52,163 bases of DNA from Fibrobacter sp. (GTDB taxonomy: Bacteria; Fibrobacterota; Fibrobacteria; Fibrobacterales; Fibrobacteraceae), in NCBI RefSeq assembly GCF_017545445.1, contig NZ_JAFWOM010000120.1, positions 1 through 52,163 of the forward strand. The letters run 5' to 3'. Positions within the stretch are counted from its first letter, which is position 1; every line of letters begins with the position of its first letter. The translations under genes and the position numbers were made by a program. Below the pieces are notes generated by a model, which saw only the letters and a program-made list of their open reading frames with translations, had not been told where the DNA came from and ran no database searches. Shown one piece after another: positions 42,028 to 51,719 of the stretch.

Positions 42028-45000
42028 TTACTGTTTTTCGTTGCGACGAACTCCCAAAGTAAACGTCTCTTCATCCTTACCGACAACGTCCTTGTCCGAA
42101 ATAATCTTGAACTTGAGTTTCGCGATATACACGCCAGTTCCAACCCAACGGCCCTTATTCGTGTGAGCATCCCACATCAAGAACACGTTGCCCGGATTTT
42201 CCACGCAGTCCGTGCCGAACACATCCTTGTCATTACATGCAACGACGCCCTTCAGCGAATTGACAAATTGCCCAAGGCTAGAGAAGTAATCCACTTCCCA
42301 CTTGATTTGCACCTTCGAAAGAGCAACTTCCCTGCTTTCCGTCGTATTCAAGAGCAACGACTTCCCAACTTCGCTCAAGTCAAACTTAATCAGTTCGCCG
42401 GGGAGTCCCTTTTCAGCAATGATGTCTTCAATCTTCTTCGAAACATCGACGCGGACAGGAGCAACATCGTCCTTATAAGGCCACATTTCCGGAGTCCACT
42501 TCGCAGGATCAACCGCTACAACACCCGGAGTTTCCAAATCCACACGTTGCTCGCCTTCAATACGGAGCCACGGGTTATTCTCATGCGGCACATTCCCGTT
42601 CAAATCCGGCAACACACCCGGCACAAGGCGCACATAAAAGCCCACATCCGGCAAAACCGTATTTTCATTCTTACGGAACAACACATCGTAATAATTACTG
42701 TTCTTCGTCGGCGTCACAGAAGCAACTGACAAAAGAGACGGATTCACAAGTTCGCCCGCCTTGTCCTTGAATTCAAGGAACTGCACGCCATTCAACAGAC
42801 CCACCTGAGTCGCTTCGCTGATATACACCGTAAGCTTATTTACATTATCAGAAACCGGTTTCACAATAGGCTTATCGACAAGGATTGCACCTATGCGGTC
42901 TTCAATCGCAAGCCCATCCAAACTGAGTTCCGTCATTTGGGCGGTTTGCTTGTCCATATAGGTGTAATGATACCTGAACGACCCCTGATAAAGCTCCTTT
43001 GCACCGCCTGTAAATACTTTATCCAACAAGCTATCTGCGCTAATCGATAAATTCTGTCCATTATCCACCAACTGCGAAACAGTTTCAACAGAAGCAATCG
43101 TATGCCAGTCATCGCTGCCAAAACTCCATGCCACCGTATCCGGAATCGTTTCGTCAAACGGCTTGTTGAATACAACCGCAATACTGTCAAGCACGCCATC
43201 GCCATTGCGGTCAAAGGCTTCGCCCGAATTTGCAAACGGCACAGGCGGCTCCTTGAAGTGGATATTTCCCCACGAAATCGAGTTCGATACCGAGCCTCCA
43301 GAAATCACAAAGCTTGCGTTTACCGCCGACGAGTCTCCGACAACATAGAATTTAGCCGTTCCCGTAGAATCCGTAATTAACTTATTCACACGTTGCTTTT
43401 TTTCATCCAAGAACGAGAGCGGGAACGAAGTTTTCAAATCAAGGACCGCAAAACAGTCCTTGCATAGGCTCGCTATGTAGAACACGCCCACCTGCAAAGG
43501 CACCGTATCAGGGTACGCCACATGCGTAAGGAGCGTATCGTTTGCACTGCCGTCAAACGGGAGTCCGCGCAAGCTAATGCCCGTCGGATCTAGCACCTTA
43601 ACAGAATCTGTTCTGTTAAACACGTCAATAAACGCAATGTCCGGGAGCGGGTAAGCCGGCACCGTGAAATAGACCTCGCTAGACTGCGTTATGTCGCTAG
43701 CCAGCACAAACTGCAACATGTAGGACCCCGGCGCCAAAGAGCGGTTACGCACAATCGCCACCGTATCAATTACAAAGCCCGCCATGTTTTCGTCAATGTG
43801 GATTCCAGCAATCGTCCCCGGCATAAGTTCCAAGCCTTCCGGCGGAATACGCTCGTCATCGCCAAACAGCACAAACAAAGACTGCGCGGGCATCGTGTCA
43901 ATCTTCGACGTGCTGGAAACATCGCAACTGATGGATTCATCCATCAAGAGCTGCAAAATGGAGAACTTGATCGTTCCGTCAGTCGTCACCTCTTCCACCG
44001 GGTAATATGTCTTTTGCGTCTGCAAGTTGATGGACGTGCGCATCTTGAAATTCGAACCCGTCGCATTGCGTTCCGAGAAGAAAATGTGGAACGGATACTC
44101 GCGGCCTTCAATAAGCTTTAACGAAGGATCGTTCTGCCCAATGGTATCCAAGTTCACGGCACCTTCCTCAGGATTGTGGCATCCGCCGATATCCACGACA
44201 AGACGGTTGTTGATATACACCCACACGTCATCGTCTCCACGGAACTCGAAATACTGCCCCTTCACGTACTTGAACTGAGCCGAAACCTTCATGGCAAAGC
44301 TATAGTTGTGGCGGCAGCCGCTTATGTTCCAGTCAAACTTCGGGTTCGGAATCGTTCCCGCAGAATCCAGATACTTGAAATCGTCAATCGGATAGAATCC
44401 CGGATTGATAGAATCATTGCAATCGCTCAATTCATTCGTAAAGTCTGCCTGCCAGAAACCTTCATCGTCCAAGGACAAGCTGATATCACGGCAGACACCA
44501 TTCTTGTACTCGCGGCCAGCAGCATCAGTCGCCACCACCTGCGGAATAAACCACTTCTCGATTTCATGAGCCGCAGTACACAAGTACCACGGATATTCCG
44601 AAGAATCCTTGCGGGCAGGGACTCCGTTCACAAGCGTATCCTGCACCATGCCTTCGACACGCCCCGAACACTGTTTCAGAGAATCCATTTTTCCGTTCTG
44701 GTTAAGTCCATACATCGACGTATAAGGGTTGCCATAGACAATGTTGCCAAAATCAACGTCAATGCTGTCGTGATAGCTTTCGCCCGCCCAGTCCACGACA
44801 AGTGCCGAAATCTTAAGCGAGGGGCAAATACCGAGAATGCCCGGATACTCCGTCGTGTCGTTCGGATAATAGCTGTTTTTCGGGTTCGGATAAACCCACA
44901 CCGTATCGTGAGAAGATATCAAGGAATCCAACGAAATCAAGGAATCAAGCGTACCGTATTCATCGACCGTTCCCTTGCCACCGTAGCGTTCCATGCCAAA

Positions 45001-46305
45001 GCTTTGCTTAAAATAAACCTTCCAGTCATCCGTATGCTTATAGACCGTTCCGGTGTACCAGCCGCACGTATCCGTCAATGGGCCCATCTTGATGATATCG
45101 CCAGTCGATTCCACCACCATAGAAGGCGACATGTTTTCCCACGGGCTCTTCAAACGCACCACCTTCGGTTCCGGCGGATAGAACACGATATCGAACGTCC
45201 CCAGCGAAGTCGATGTATAGAGCCACGCTTCGTAAACGCCAGTCGGGAACAAGTCGCTCGCATGCGGGCGGGAGCGTTCAGAGAAATAGTTACGCGGAGG
45301 CCAGTCGTTCTTGCCGCGTGTAATCTGCACATACGTCATTGCAGAATTCCACTGGGCAGAACCCACGGTAGAATCCGCAAAATCGATGTGCCGCCAATAC
45401 TGGTATTCGCCTTCGGCACTGAGTCCCGTCGGCTCGTTCAAAATGTTGTTATCAATCTTGATATAGAACGTGCTGTCACGGTAAGTCGAATTTGTACGCC
45501 ACGGATGGTAAACATGCAGGCGGCGGGTCGCATCAAAGCATTCGCCCGGAGTCCCGATATCAGTGGAAACCGCAGGATTATCAACCGTTCCATCCACAAA
45601 AAGCGTATCCTGCGTATTGAAGATACTCGAGAAATCCACCAACGAATCCTTGTCCGCAGGCACGGCATACCACGGCGCTTGGTAACGCACAAAATAAGCA
45701 GTCAAAAGCGGATTGGACTGCACCATCGCAGGCGTAACCGCTCCATAGAACCAACCGCACTTGCTCTTGTCGCCCTGATTAAAACGCATCAGCACGGAAT
45801 CCGCGCCAAAAATCATCTGCGGAAGCACCTTGTTGCCCCACGGGCTCTTGAACCACACAATCTTTGAACCCGGAGCCATGAACGACTTTTTGTACGACTT
45901 GTCCTTCGTGTCCGTATAAAGCCAAATTTCCGTTTCCGTACCGAAGAACGACGTAATCCGCGTCTTTCCGCCCTGCGTCCACGAAACGCAATTGTTGAAA
46001 TTGTAGTTGTTGTCGTCAGTATTGGGGCAAGCCTTGAACTCAAAATCCTGCCAATCCTGAAAATCCGCAATGCTCCTGCCCGTCCAAGTATAAACGTACC
46101 AGTCATCGCCTTCGCTTGTCATCATCGTCTTGGACATAGCACCGAAACCCGGATTGTAATCCGTCACACCGCCCACAATATGCGGAGTATAGCCCGATGC
46201 AGTCGCATCGTCACGAAACGGCGACTGGAGGTGGATTGTCAAATCCGCCCAAGCAGAAACAGCAACCAACAACGGAAAAAGAAAACCCAAACAACAGAGT
46301 TTCAT
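42028..46305 (-). CDS. Giant secreted fibro-slime protein (FlgD-Ig-like C-terminus), copy 1
   Basis: Secreted protein of 1425 residues; signal peptide to about 20 (LLVAVSAWA). An N-terminal beta module (21-130) is followed by an array of related modules: KIVWFKSPW...CGWFYG (about 147-215), RLHVYHPW (about 262-365) and KVVRLKSPW...CGWYTG...VYFKQSFG (about 380-440). The fibro-slime region spans about 495-760, with core FEFRGDDDVWVYINNRLVVD...YPFHIFFSERN. A long beta-rich stretch (about 770-1290) includes a calcium-type DRNGDGVLDS loop. The C-terminus (WDAHTNKGRWVGTGVYIAKLKFKI) matches the FlgD-Ig-like pattern found at the end of many exported proteins. Unlike the plus-strand adhesins it has no Ser linker and no shared C-terminal domain. 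AGAGGG lies 6 bases before ATG 46305. Paralogue of the next gene. Confidence 0.86.
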   Translation of the reverse strand: MKLCCLGFLFPLLVAVSAWADLTIHLQSPFRDDATASGYTPHIVGGVTDYNPGFGAMSKTMMTSEGDDWYVYTWTGRSIADFQDWQDFEFKACPNTDDNNYNFNNCVSWTQGGKTRITSFFGTETEIWLYTDTKDKSYKKSFMAPGSKIVWFKSPWGNKVLPQMIFGADSVLMRFNQGDKSKCGWFYGAVTPAMVQSNPLLTAYFVRYQAPWYAVPADKDSLVDFSSIFNTQDTLFVDGTVDNPAVSTDIGTPGECFDATRRLHVYHPWRTNSTYRDSTFYIKIDNNILNEPTGLSAEGEYQYWRHIDFADSTVGSAQWNSAMTYVQITRGKNDWPPRNYFSERSRPHASDLFPTGVYEAWLYTSTSLGTFDIVFYPPEPKVVRLKSPWENMSPSMVVESTGDIIKMGPLTDTCGWYTGTVYKHTDDWKVYFKQSFGMERYGGKGTVDEYGTLDSLISLDSLISSHDTVWVYPNPKNSYYPNDTTEYPGILGICPSLKISALVVDWAGESYHDSIDVDFGNIVYGNPYTSMYGLNQNGKMDSLKQCSGRVEGMVQDTLVNGVPARKDSSEYPWYLCTAAHEIEKWFIPQVVATDAAGREYKNGVCRDISLSLDDEGFWQADFTNELSDCNDSINPGFYPIDDFKYLDSAGTIPNPKFDWNISGCRHNYSFAMKVSAQFKYVKGQYFEFRGDDDVWVYINNRLVVDIGGCHNPEEGAVNLDTIGQNDPSLKLIEGREYPFHIFFSERNATGSNFKMRTSINLQTQKTYYPVEEVTTDGTIKFSILQLLMDESISCDVSSTSKIDTMPAQSLFVLFGDDERIPPEGLELMPGTIAGIHIDENMAGFVIDTVAIVRNRSLAPGSYMLQFVLASDITQSSEVYFTVPAYPLPDIAFIDVFNRTDSVKVLDPTGISLRGLPFDGSANDTLLTHVAYPDTVPLQVGVFYIASLCKDCFAVLDLKTSFPLSFLDEKKQRVNKLITDSTGTAKFYVVGDSSAVNASFVISGGSVSNSISWGNIHFKEPPVPFANSGEAFDRNGDGVLDSIAVVFNKPFDETIPDTVAWSFGSDDWHTIASVETVSQLVDNGQNLSISADSLLDKVFTGGAKELYQGSFRYHYTYMDKQTAQMTELSLDGLAIEDRIGAILVDKPIVKPVSDNVNKLTVYISEATQVGLLNGVQFLEFKDKAGELVNPSLLSVASVTPTKNSNYYDVLFRKNENTVLPDVGFYVRLVPGVLPDLNGNVPHENNPWLRIEGEQRVDLETPGVVAVDPAKWTPEMWPYKDDVAPVRVDVSKKIEDIIAEKGLPGELIKFDLSEVGKSLLLNTTESREVALSKVQIKWEVDYFSSLGQFVNSLKGVVACNDKDVFGTDCVENPGNVFLMWDAHTNKGRWVGTGVYIAKLKFKIISDKDVVGKDEETFTLGVRRNEKQ

Positions 46306-46390
46306 TCAGTACCCTCTTTTTGCCCCACACTTTTAACTTAAAGATATATTCAAGTGGTAAAAATTAAAATATCATAATGAAAAAAAAAGC

Positions 46391-46414
46391 AAAAAGACCT
46401 GCCCATCGGGCAGG
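46391..46414 (-). terminator. Rho-independent terminator
   Basis: On the minus strand CCTGCCC, loop GAT, GGGCAGG (46398-46414), then TCTTTTT and further T-rich sequence. It lies 25 bases after the stop of the 46.4-50.8 kb gene, so the two paralogues are separate transcripts. Confidence 0.9.
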
Positions 46415-46438
46415 CCAAAAGTCTATACACTAATATTT

Positions 46439-49400
46439 TTACTTTATCTTCTTCGTTACGGTTTCGTAAGTTTCGTCACGGCGAATACCGAACGTGAACG
46501 TTTCTTCGCCCTTCGCCATGACTTCCGATTCCGAGAATATCCTGAACTTGAATTTCGCGATATACACGCCCGTCCCTACTGTACGGCCTTCTTCGCTCAA
46601 CGCATTCCATTCAAAGAACATGTTGCCAGCATCGCGAATGCAGTCCGTTTTGTAAATCGATGTATCGTTACAAGCAAACTCGCTACTTCTAATCCAGTTC
46701 ACATAATGACCAAGGCTCGTGAAGAATTCAATATCCCACTTCACCTTGACCTTGCTCAAGATTTCATTGTATTCAGGAGTACCCGGTTTAGGATTACCGG
46801 CAGCGTAAAGCTGTGTCGTCGCGTAGTCATTAAGCTGGAACTTGACCAACACACCCGGCAAGCCCTTTTCTTCGATGATTTCCTTGAGAGTGAGGTCTTC
46901 ATCGACGCGGATAGGAGCAACGTCATTATCGCCGCCAATCCATGGATTATCATCAAACATGCCTGGCCTAATCGTCACGACATTCGGACGTTCCGTCTCC
47001 AAGGGCTGTTCGCCTTCGATTCGACGCCACGGGTTGTTTTCATGCGGCGTATTGCCATTCAAATCCGGCAACACCCCCGGAAGCAAACGTATCTTGAAAC
47101 CAACTTCAGGAGCAATGTATTCCGGACTCTTTCTAAAGAGCAATTCATAGTACTCACTCTCGCCCGACGGATTGATAGATTCCAACCTGTAAAGTGACGG
47201 ATCAACAAGATTGTCGTTCTTGTCCTTCAATTCAATGAAACGAATAGACTGCAAGTTAGTCGCATTGCAGGTTTCCGAAAGCTCAATTGTCACCTTGACC
47301 AAATTCTCCGAAACAATCTTGAGCATCGGCTTGTCGAGCATGATAGCCCCGATCTTTTCCTGAATCTTCGTAAACAGCATATCAGATTCCTGAGTCGATC
47401 CGCTCGCTTCGTCCAAATAAATGTAGTGATAACGGAAATTCCCTTCGACAATAGCCTTCGTCGCACCCGTTAGCACGGAATCCAAAAGACTGTCAGCCGT
47501 AATGACAACCGTTGAATCGTTTTTCAGCATCGTCGCAATATCTTCCAACGAACTGAACACATGCCAATCTATACTGCCAAAGCTCCAAGCAATCGTATCC
47601 AAGTCGTGTTCGACAAAAGCATTGTATTCGAACGGAACATAGATACTATCAGGAACGCCGTCACCGTTGCGGTCATAAATGGTGCCAGTTTTAGCAAGCG
47701 GCACAGCCGGATCCTTGAAGCTAATCTTGTCCCACGTAAGCTGGTTTTTGACACCGCTAATGCCCACGACCGCAAACGACGCGCCCTTAATAGCACCTTC
47801 GCCAACCACGTAGAATCGGGCACGCCCCGTTTCGTCCGTCTGGACCGTATTGACTTGCTGGTCCATTTCGTTATAGAACGTCAAACGAGCATCGGACGGC
47901 CTCAAATCCAAGAAGACATTGCAGTCCGTGCAAATTTCGCCCGCATAAGTCACCACAATTTCCAAATAAACCATTTCAGGGTAACGCACATGCGTCATCA
48001 ACGTATCGTTGACTCCCGGAATAATCGTTTCGCCGCGAATCGTCTTGTTCGTCGGATCAAACGTCTTTAAAGAACCGTCAGTAGCCGGATTGAATACATC
48101 GACAAACGCAATTTCCGGTTTCGGATATTCAGGAACCGTAAATTCGAAGGAATCATACAAGCCCATGCCGTTTTCGAGGAAATAATACAACGTGTAATGC
48201 CCAGGGCTCAAAGAGCGTTGCTTGACAATTTCGTCAATATTGATGACAAAACTAGAACGATCTTCATTGATAGTGATACCACCGAAATTGATACCCACCT
48301 TCAATTCAGGCGAATCGGAGAAATTGCCGCCATCCAAATAGAACATGGAAGGAGCATCCGTAATTTCCACTTCGCCCTTGACACGCGGATCGCAGCTGAT
48401 AGCCTTGGAGTCCATCTGAAGCTTCAAGATACCCTTGATATCATTCTGCTTGGAATCATCAACCGTCGCAATATAAGTATTCTGCTTCTGCAAGTTGATG
48501 GACGTACGCATCTTGAAGTTCGAACCCGTCGCATTACGTTCCGCATAGAAAATATGGAACGGGTATTCACGGCCTTCAATCAAAGCAAGCTTCGGATTGT
48601 TCTGGCCAATCGTATCGAGGTTCACGGCACCTTCCACCTTTTCATGGACGCCACCGATATCCACGACGAGTCTGTTATTGATATAGACCCACACGTCATC
48701 ATCGCCGCGGAATTCAAAGTACTGGCCTTTTACGTACTTGAAACTTGCAGAAACAGCCATCGCGTAGCTGTAGTTATGCCTGCAAGTGTCATTTCCTTTG
48801 GCAGCCGTCCACCCCGGAACATCCCAGTCGAACTTCGGATTGGGAATTGTACCCGTAGGTCCCTTAGTATCGAGATACTTGAAATCATCAAGCGGGAAGA
48901 ATCCAGGACTGACCGGATCATTGCAATCATTGGACTCGTTCGTATAATCCGCATACCAGAAACCATCGTTATCCAGCTGAAGCTCGATATCCTTACAAAG
49001 CGAGTTCGTAAGAGTATCACCTGCAGTTGTAATCATTTGAATTTCAGGCTTAAACCACTTCTCGATTTCATGGGCTGCAGCGCACTTGTCCCACGGGAAC
49101 TTCGTAGAATCCACACGAGCCGGAACCCCGTTCACAAGCGTATCTTGCACCATTCCCGTCACCGTTCCAGATTGGCAAGACCTATAAGTCCGCCCACCAA
49201 AATTAACAGTCGTATAATCGTTACCGCTATGGACACGCCCGAAGTCAACATCAATACTGTCATGATGGCTTTCGCCAGCCCAGTCCAAAAGCATCGCAGA
49301 GATTTTCATGCTCGGGCATACACCAAGACGCCCCACCGGATAAATTGCAGAAACATCCGGACGGCTATAGTTCTTGTTTTTGTCGGACGGATAGACATAA

Positions 49401-50794
49401 ACCGTATCATGAGCATTCATCAAAGAATCAAGATCGATGAGCAAGTCCACCTCTTCGCCCTCGCGAACGACACCACTCTTATCGTACTTTTCAAGTCCAA
49501 AGCTCTGCTTGAAATAAACTTTCCAATCCGCAGCATGCTTGTAATAAGTACCTTCGAACCAGCCGCAAGTATCTTTCGAGAAGGTGGACATCCTCACGAC
49601 ATCGTTATTGGCATCAACAATAAACGACGTCGGCGTATTCTTCCACGGACTCAAGAAACGCACAACCTTGCGTTCAAGCGGAACGTAAGAAAGATCTATT
49701 TCTTCCATCGTAGAACTTGCAAAGAACCACGTTTCGTAAACGCCTGACGGGAACAAGTCGCTAGCTATCGGACGTTTGTCCTTACTAAAATAATGGACCG
49801 TGTCACCGCGTTCCTTGAAACTACGCGTAATTTGCACCCTGGCATCGGCAGATTTCCACGCCGCAGAAGAAACTACAGAATCCGGGAACGTCACGGAAAG
49901 CCAGAACTTGTAACCCGCGTCAAAAGAAAGTCCCTTCGTTGAATCCAGCCAAACACCGTCAATGTTCAAATAAACCGTACGGTCTTTATAGACGCTGTTG
50001 TTGCGCCATGGATTGTAAACATGCAAAGTGCGGCTCTTGTCAAAACACATGTTCGCATCAGGTTCCCCAGCCTTATTACCAATCGTAGGAGTCGCTACAG
50101 TACCATCGATATAGACAGTATCTTTCTTCGATATATAACTGCTCAAGTCGATAATCTGCATTCTGTCCGCAGGAACAGCCATCCAAGGAGCCATGTAACG
50201 AGTAAAATAGGCTGTTTGGAGCACTTTACCTTCTAGCATCGCCGGAGTCAGCGCACCATAGAACCACCCACACTTATCAGCGTCTTCAGTAAAATGCATC
50301 AAGATAGTATCTTGTTCAAAAATCATCTGCGGAAGAGCTTTATTGCCCCACGGACTCTTGAACCAGACAATCTTTGAACCCGGAGCAGCAAAAGACTTCG
50401 CGAACGTCTCAGCAGTTGCATCCGTATAAATCCATGCTTCGGAACTGCCGTCAAAGAAATCGCGGACATTATAAGTAATGCCATCGCCAAAATCAACGCA
50501 AGTCGTAGCATCTGTAGCAGTTGCCGGGCAGCCCTTGACCGTAAAAACATCCGAAGCCTTGAATTCCGCCAAGGAATTTTTCCATGTAATGGAATACCAA
50601 TTTTCACCTTCTGCCTTCATAACAGTAGAAGATGTCGCCCCCACTTCAGGAGAAGCAGAATTTAAGACCACATGAGGAACAATTTCAGCAGCTGCAGTTG
50701 CACCAAAAGGAGACTGCACGTGAACAGTCAAATCAGCAAAAGCCGACGACGCAAAAGCGCCCAAAACACAAAAAGCTAAATACAGGTGTCTCAT
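46439..50794 (-). CDS. Giant secreted fibro-slime protein (FlgD-Ig-like C-terminus), copy 2
   Basis: Secreted protein of 1451 residues with the same module order as copy 1: signal peptide (LAFCVLGAFASSAFA), N-terminal beta module, KIVWFKSPW...CGWFYG (about 141-210), RTLHVYNPW, KVVRFLSPW...CGWFEG...VYFKQSFG (about 375-435), fibro-slime region (about 498-768, core FEFRGDDDVWVYINNRLVVD), a long beta-rich region with DRNGDGVPDS, and a FlgD-Ig-like end (FEWNALSEEGRTVGTGVYIAKFKF). Amino-acid similarity runs along the whole length, so the pair arose by duplication. ATG 50794 is chosen over a codon at 50842 because GGTGAG lies 6 bases upstream and it gives the signal peptide. It has its own upstream AT-rich region (TACAAT at 50849-50854 is a possible -10). 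Confidence 0.86.
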   Translation of the reverse strand: MRHLYLAFCVLGAFASSAFADLTVHVQSPFGATAAAEIVPHVVLNSASPEVGATSSTVMKAEGENWYSITWKNSLAEFKASDVFTVKGCPATATDATTCVDFGDGITYNVRDFFDGSSEAWIYTDATAETFAKSFAAPGSKIVWFKSPWGNKALPQMIFEQDTILMHFTEDADKCGWFYGALTPAMLEGKVLQTAYFTRYMAPWMAVPADRMQIIDLSSYISKKDTVYIDGTVATPTIGNKAGEPDANMCFDKSRTLHVYNPWRNNSVYKDRTVYLNIDGVWLDSTKGLSFDAGYKFWLSVTFPDSVVSSAAWKSADARVQITRSFKERGDTVHYFSKDKRPIASDLFPSGVYETWFFASSTMEEIDLSYVPLERKVVRFLSPWKNTPTSFIVDANNDVVRMSTFSKDTCGWFEGTYYKHAADWKVYFKQSFGLEKYDKSGVVREGEEVDLLIDLDSLMNAHDTVYVYPSDKNKNYSRPDVSAIYPVGRLGVCPSMKISAMLLDWAGESHHDSIDVDFGRVHSGNDYTTVNFGGRTYRSCQSGTVTGMVQDTLVNGVPARVDSTKFPWDKCAAAHEIEKWFKPEIQMITTAGDTLTNSLCKDIELQLDNDGFWYADYTNESNDCNDPVSPGFFPLDDFKYLDTKGPTGTIPNPKFDWDVPGWTAAKGNDTCRHNYSYAMAVSASFKYVKGQYFEFRGDDDVWVYINNRLVVDIGGVHEKVEGAVNLDTIGQNNPKLALIEGREYPFHIFYAERNATGSNFKMRTSINLQKQNTYIATVDDSKQNDIKGILKLQMDSKAISCDPRVKGEVEITDAPSMFYLDGGNFSDSPELKVGINFGGITINEDRSSFVINIDEIVKQRSLSPGHYTLYYFLENGMGLYDSFEFTVPEYPKPEIAFVDVFNPATDGSLKTFDPTNKTIRGETIIPGVNDTLMTHVRYPEMVYLEIVVTYAGEICTDCNVFLDLRPSDARLTFYNEMDQQVNTVQTDETGRARFYVVGEGAIKGASFAVVGISGVKNQLTWDKISFKDPAVPLAKTGTIYDRNGDGVPDSIYVPFEYNAFVEHDLDTIAWSFGSIDWHVFSSLEDIATMLKNDSTVVITADSLLDSVLTGATKAIVEGNFRYHYIYLDEASGSTQESDMLFTKIQEKIGAIMLDKPMLKIVSENLVKVTIELSETCNATNLQSIRFIELKDKNDNLVDPSLYRLESINPSGESEYYELLFRKSPEYIAPEVGFKIRLLPGVLPDLNGNTPHENNPWRRIEGEQPLETERPNVVTIRPGMFDDNPWIGGDNDVAPIRVDEDLTLKEIIEEKGLPGVLVKFQLNDYATTQLYAAGNPKPGTPEYNEILSKVKVKWDIEFFTSLGHYVNWIRSSEFACNDTSIYKTDCIRDAGNMFFEWNALSEEGRTVGTGVYIAKFKFRIFSESEVMAKGEETFTFGIRRDETYETVTKKIK

Positions 50795-51050
50795 ACTACA
50801 CTCACCTTTAAGATTTTCCACACCCGTTCTAAAAAAATACATCTTTTTATTGTAAAAATAAATAAAAAAATTAAAAAATTTATTCTTTTTTAAAAAAAAT
50901 TATGTATAAAAAATCCACAGCGAAAAAAACGCAAAAAACAGCCCGCAAAACAAGTATTTTAGATGCAAAAAAAGATATAAAGTAATAATGAGTTAGAGAT
51001 AAAAGACCAAAATCTAGAGCGTAATGTAATAAGTTACGAGTGGAGAAAAA

Positions 51051-51683
51051 CTAAAAGCCTAATTGCAAAAAGAGTCCGCCACCGGGTTCACTAAAGTTTA
51101 TTGTCGGAGAAACACGGAACTTAAACCGCTCCGATTCATTCTTGTAGAATTTGCCAAGATCATGTTGTTTGGAAGAACGTGAAAAAACATGAATTGCTGC
51201 ATCAATAAAAATTGGAACACTGATTAAGGACATAATGCTATAAGTACGCCCTAAAATAGCAGTCCCCAAATAGTCATAATCATGGAAAAAAGTCAAATAA
51301 GTACCTATAGCAGCAAAAGTGACGGTCACAGGAATATAAAAAAGTCCCTCAGATAAACCTCCTTTTACCGATTTTTCACACTCGTTTCCCCAAGCTTCGT
51401 AAAGAGCCGCACTATCCGGGCTAGGATTATTCCCATACACCCTCGCAAGCAAAGAGTCTCTTGGAAGATTCTTATCCACTATAGAATCTTGTTTGAACGA
51501 ACTATAACGGCAACCTCGCTCTACAACAATAGAGTTTCCTTTTTCGCCAGCGTTATTCCACCAATCATTAACATAAACAGTATCGCTAGATGACGTACCA
51601 TACGATACCGGATAAGAAATACCAAAAGCAAATCCACTGCAAAATGCAAGCAGTATGATTAAGTATTTGAACAAAACATTCAT
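51051..51683 (-). CDS. Small exported or membrane protein of unknown function
   Basis: 210 residues, unrecognised. An N-terminal signal or anchor helix (LFKYLIILLAFCSGFAFG) is followed by a polar region (about 25-110) and two hydrophobic segments (about 112-132 and 145-165), then a basic stretch and a C-terminal strand-like end (GGGLFLQLGF). The terminal aromatic residue would suit an outer-membrane protein, but two helix-like segments point to the inner membrane. The start is ATG 51683, with TATATT at 51691-51696 giving a 7-base gap and no Shine-Dalgarno. It stands alone between the fibro-slime gene and the rRNA operon end. Confidence 0.6.
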   Translation of the reverse strand: MNVLFKYLIILLAFCSGFAFGISYPVSYGTSSSDTVYVNDWWNNAGEKGNSIVVERGCRYSSFKQDSIVDKNLPRDSLLARVYGNNPSPDSAALYEAWGNECEKSVKGGLSEGLFYIPVTVTFAAIGTYLTFFHDYDYLGTAILGRTYSIMSLISVPIFIDAAIHVFSRSSKQHDLGKFYKNESERFKFRVSPTINFSEPGGGLFLQLGF

Positions 51684-51719
51684 GCATAGTAATATACAAA
51701 AAGGCTGGTAAAATATAGG

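Noticed and set aside
44176..45867. 563-codon plus-strand frame opposite a fibro-slime gene
   Set aside because: Antisense shadow rich in Arg/His/Ile with no domain pattern; the minus-strand frame has full domain structure. The 516-codon frame at 48197-49747 is rejected for the same reason.
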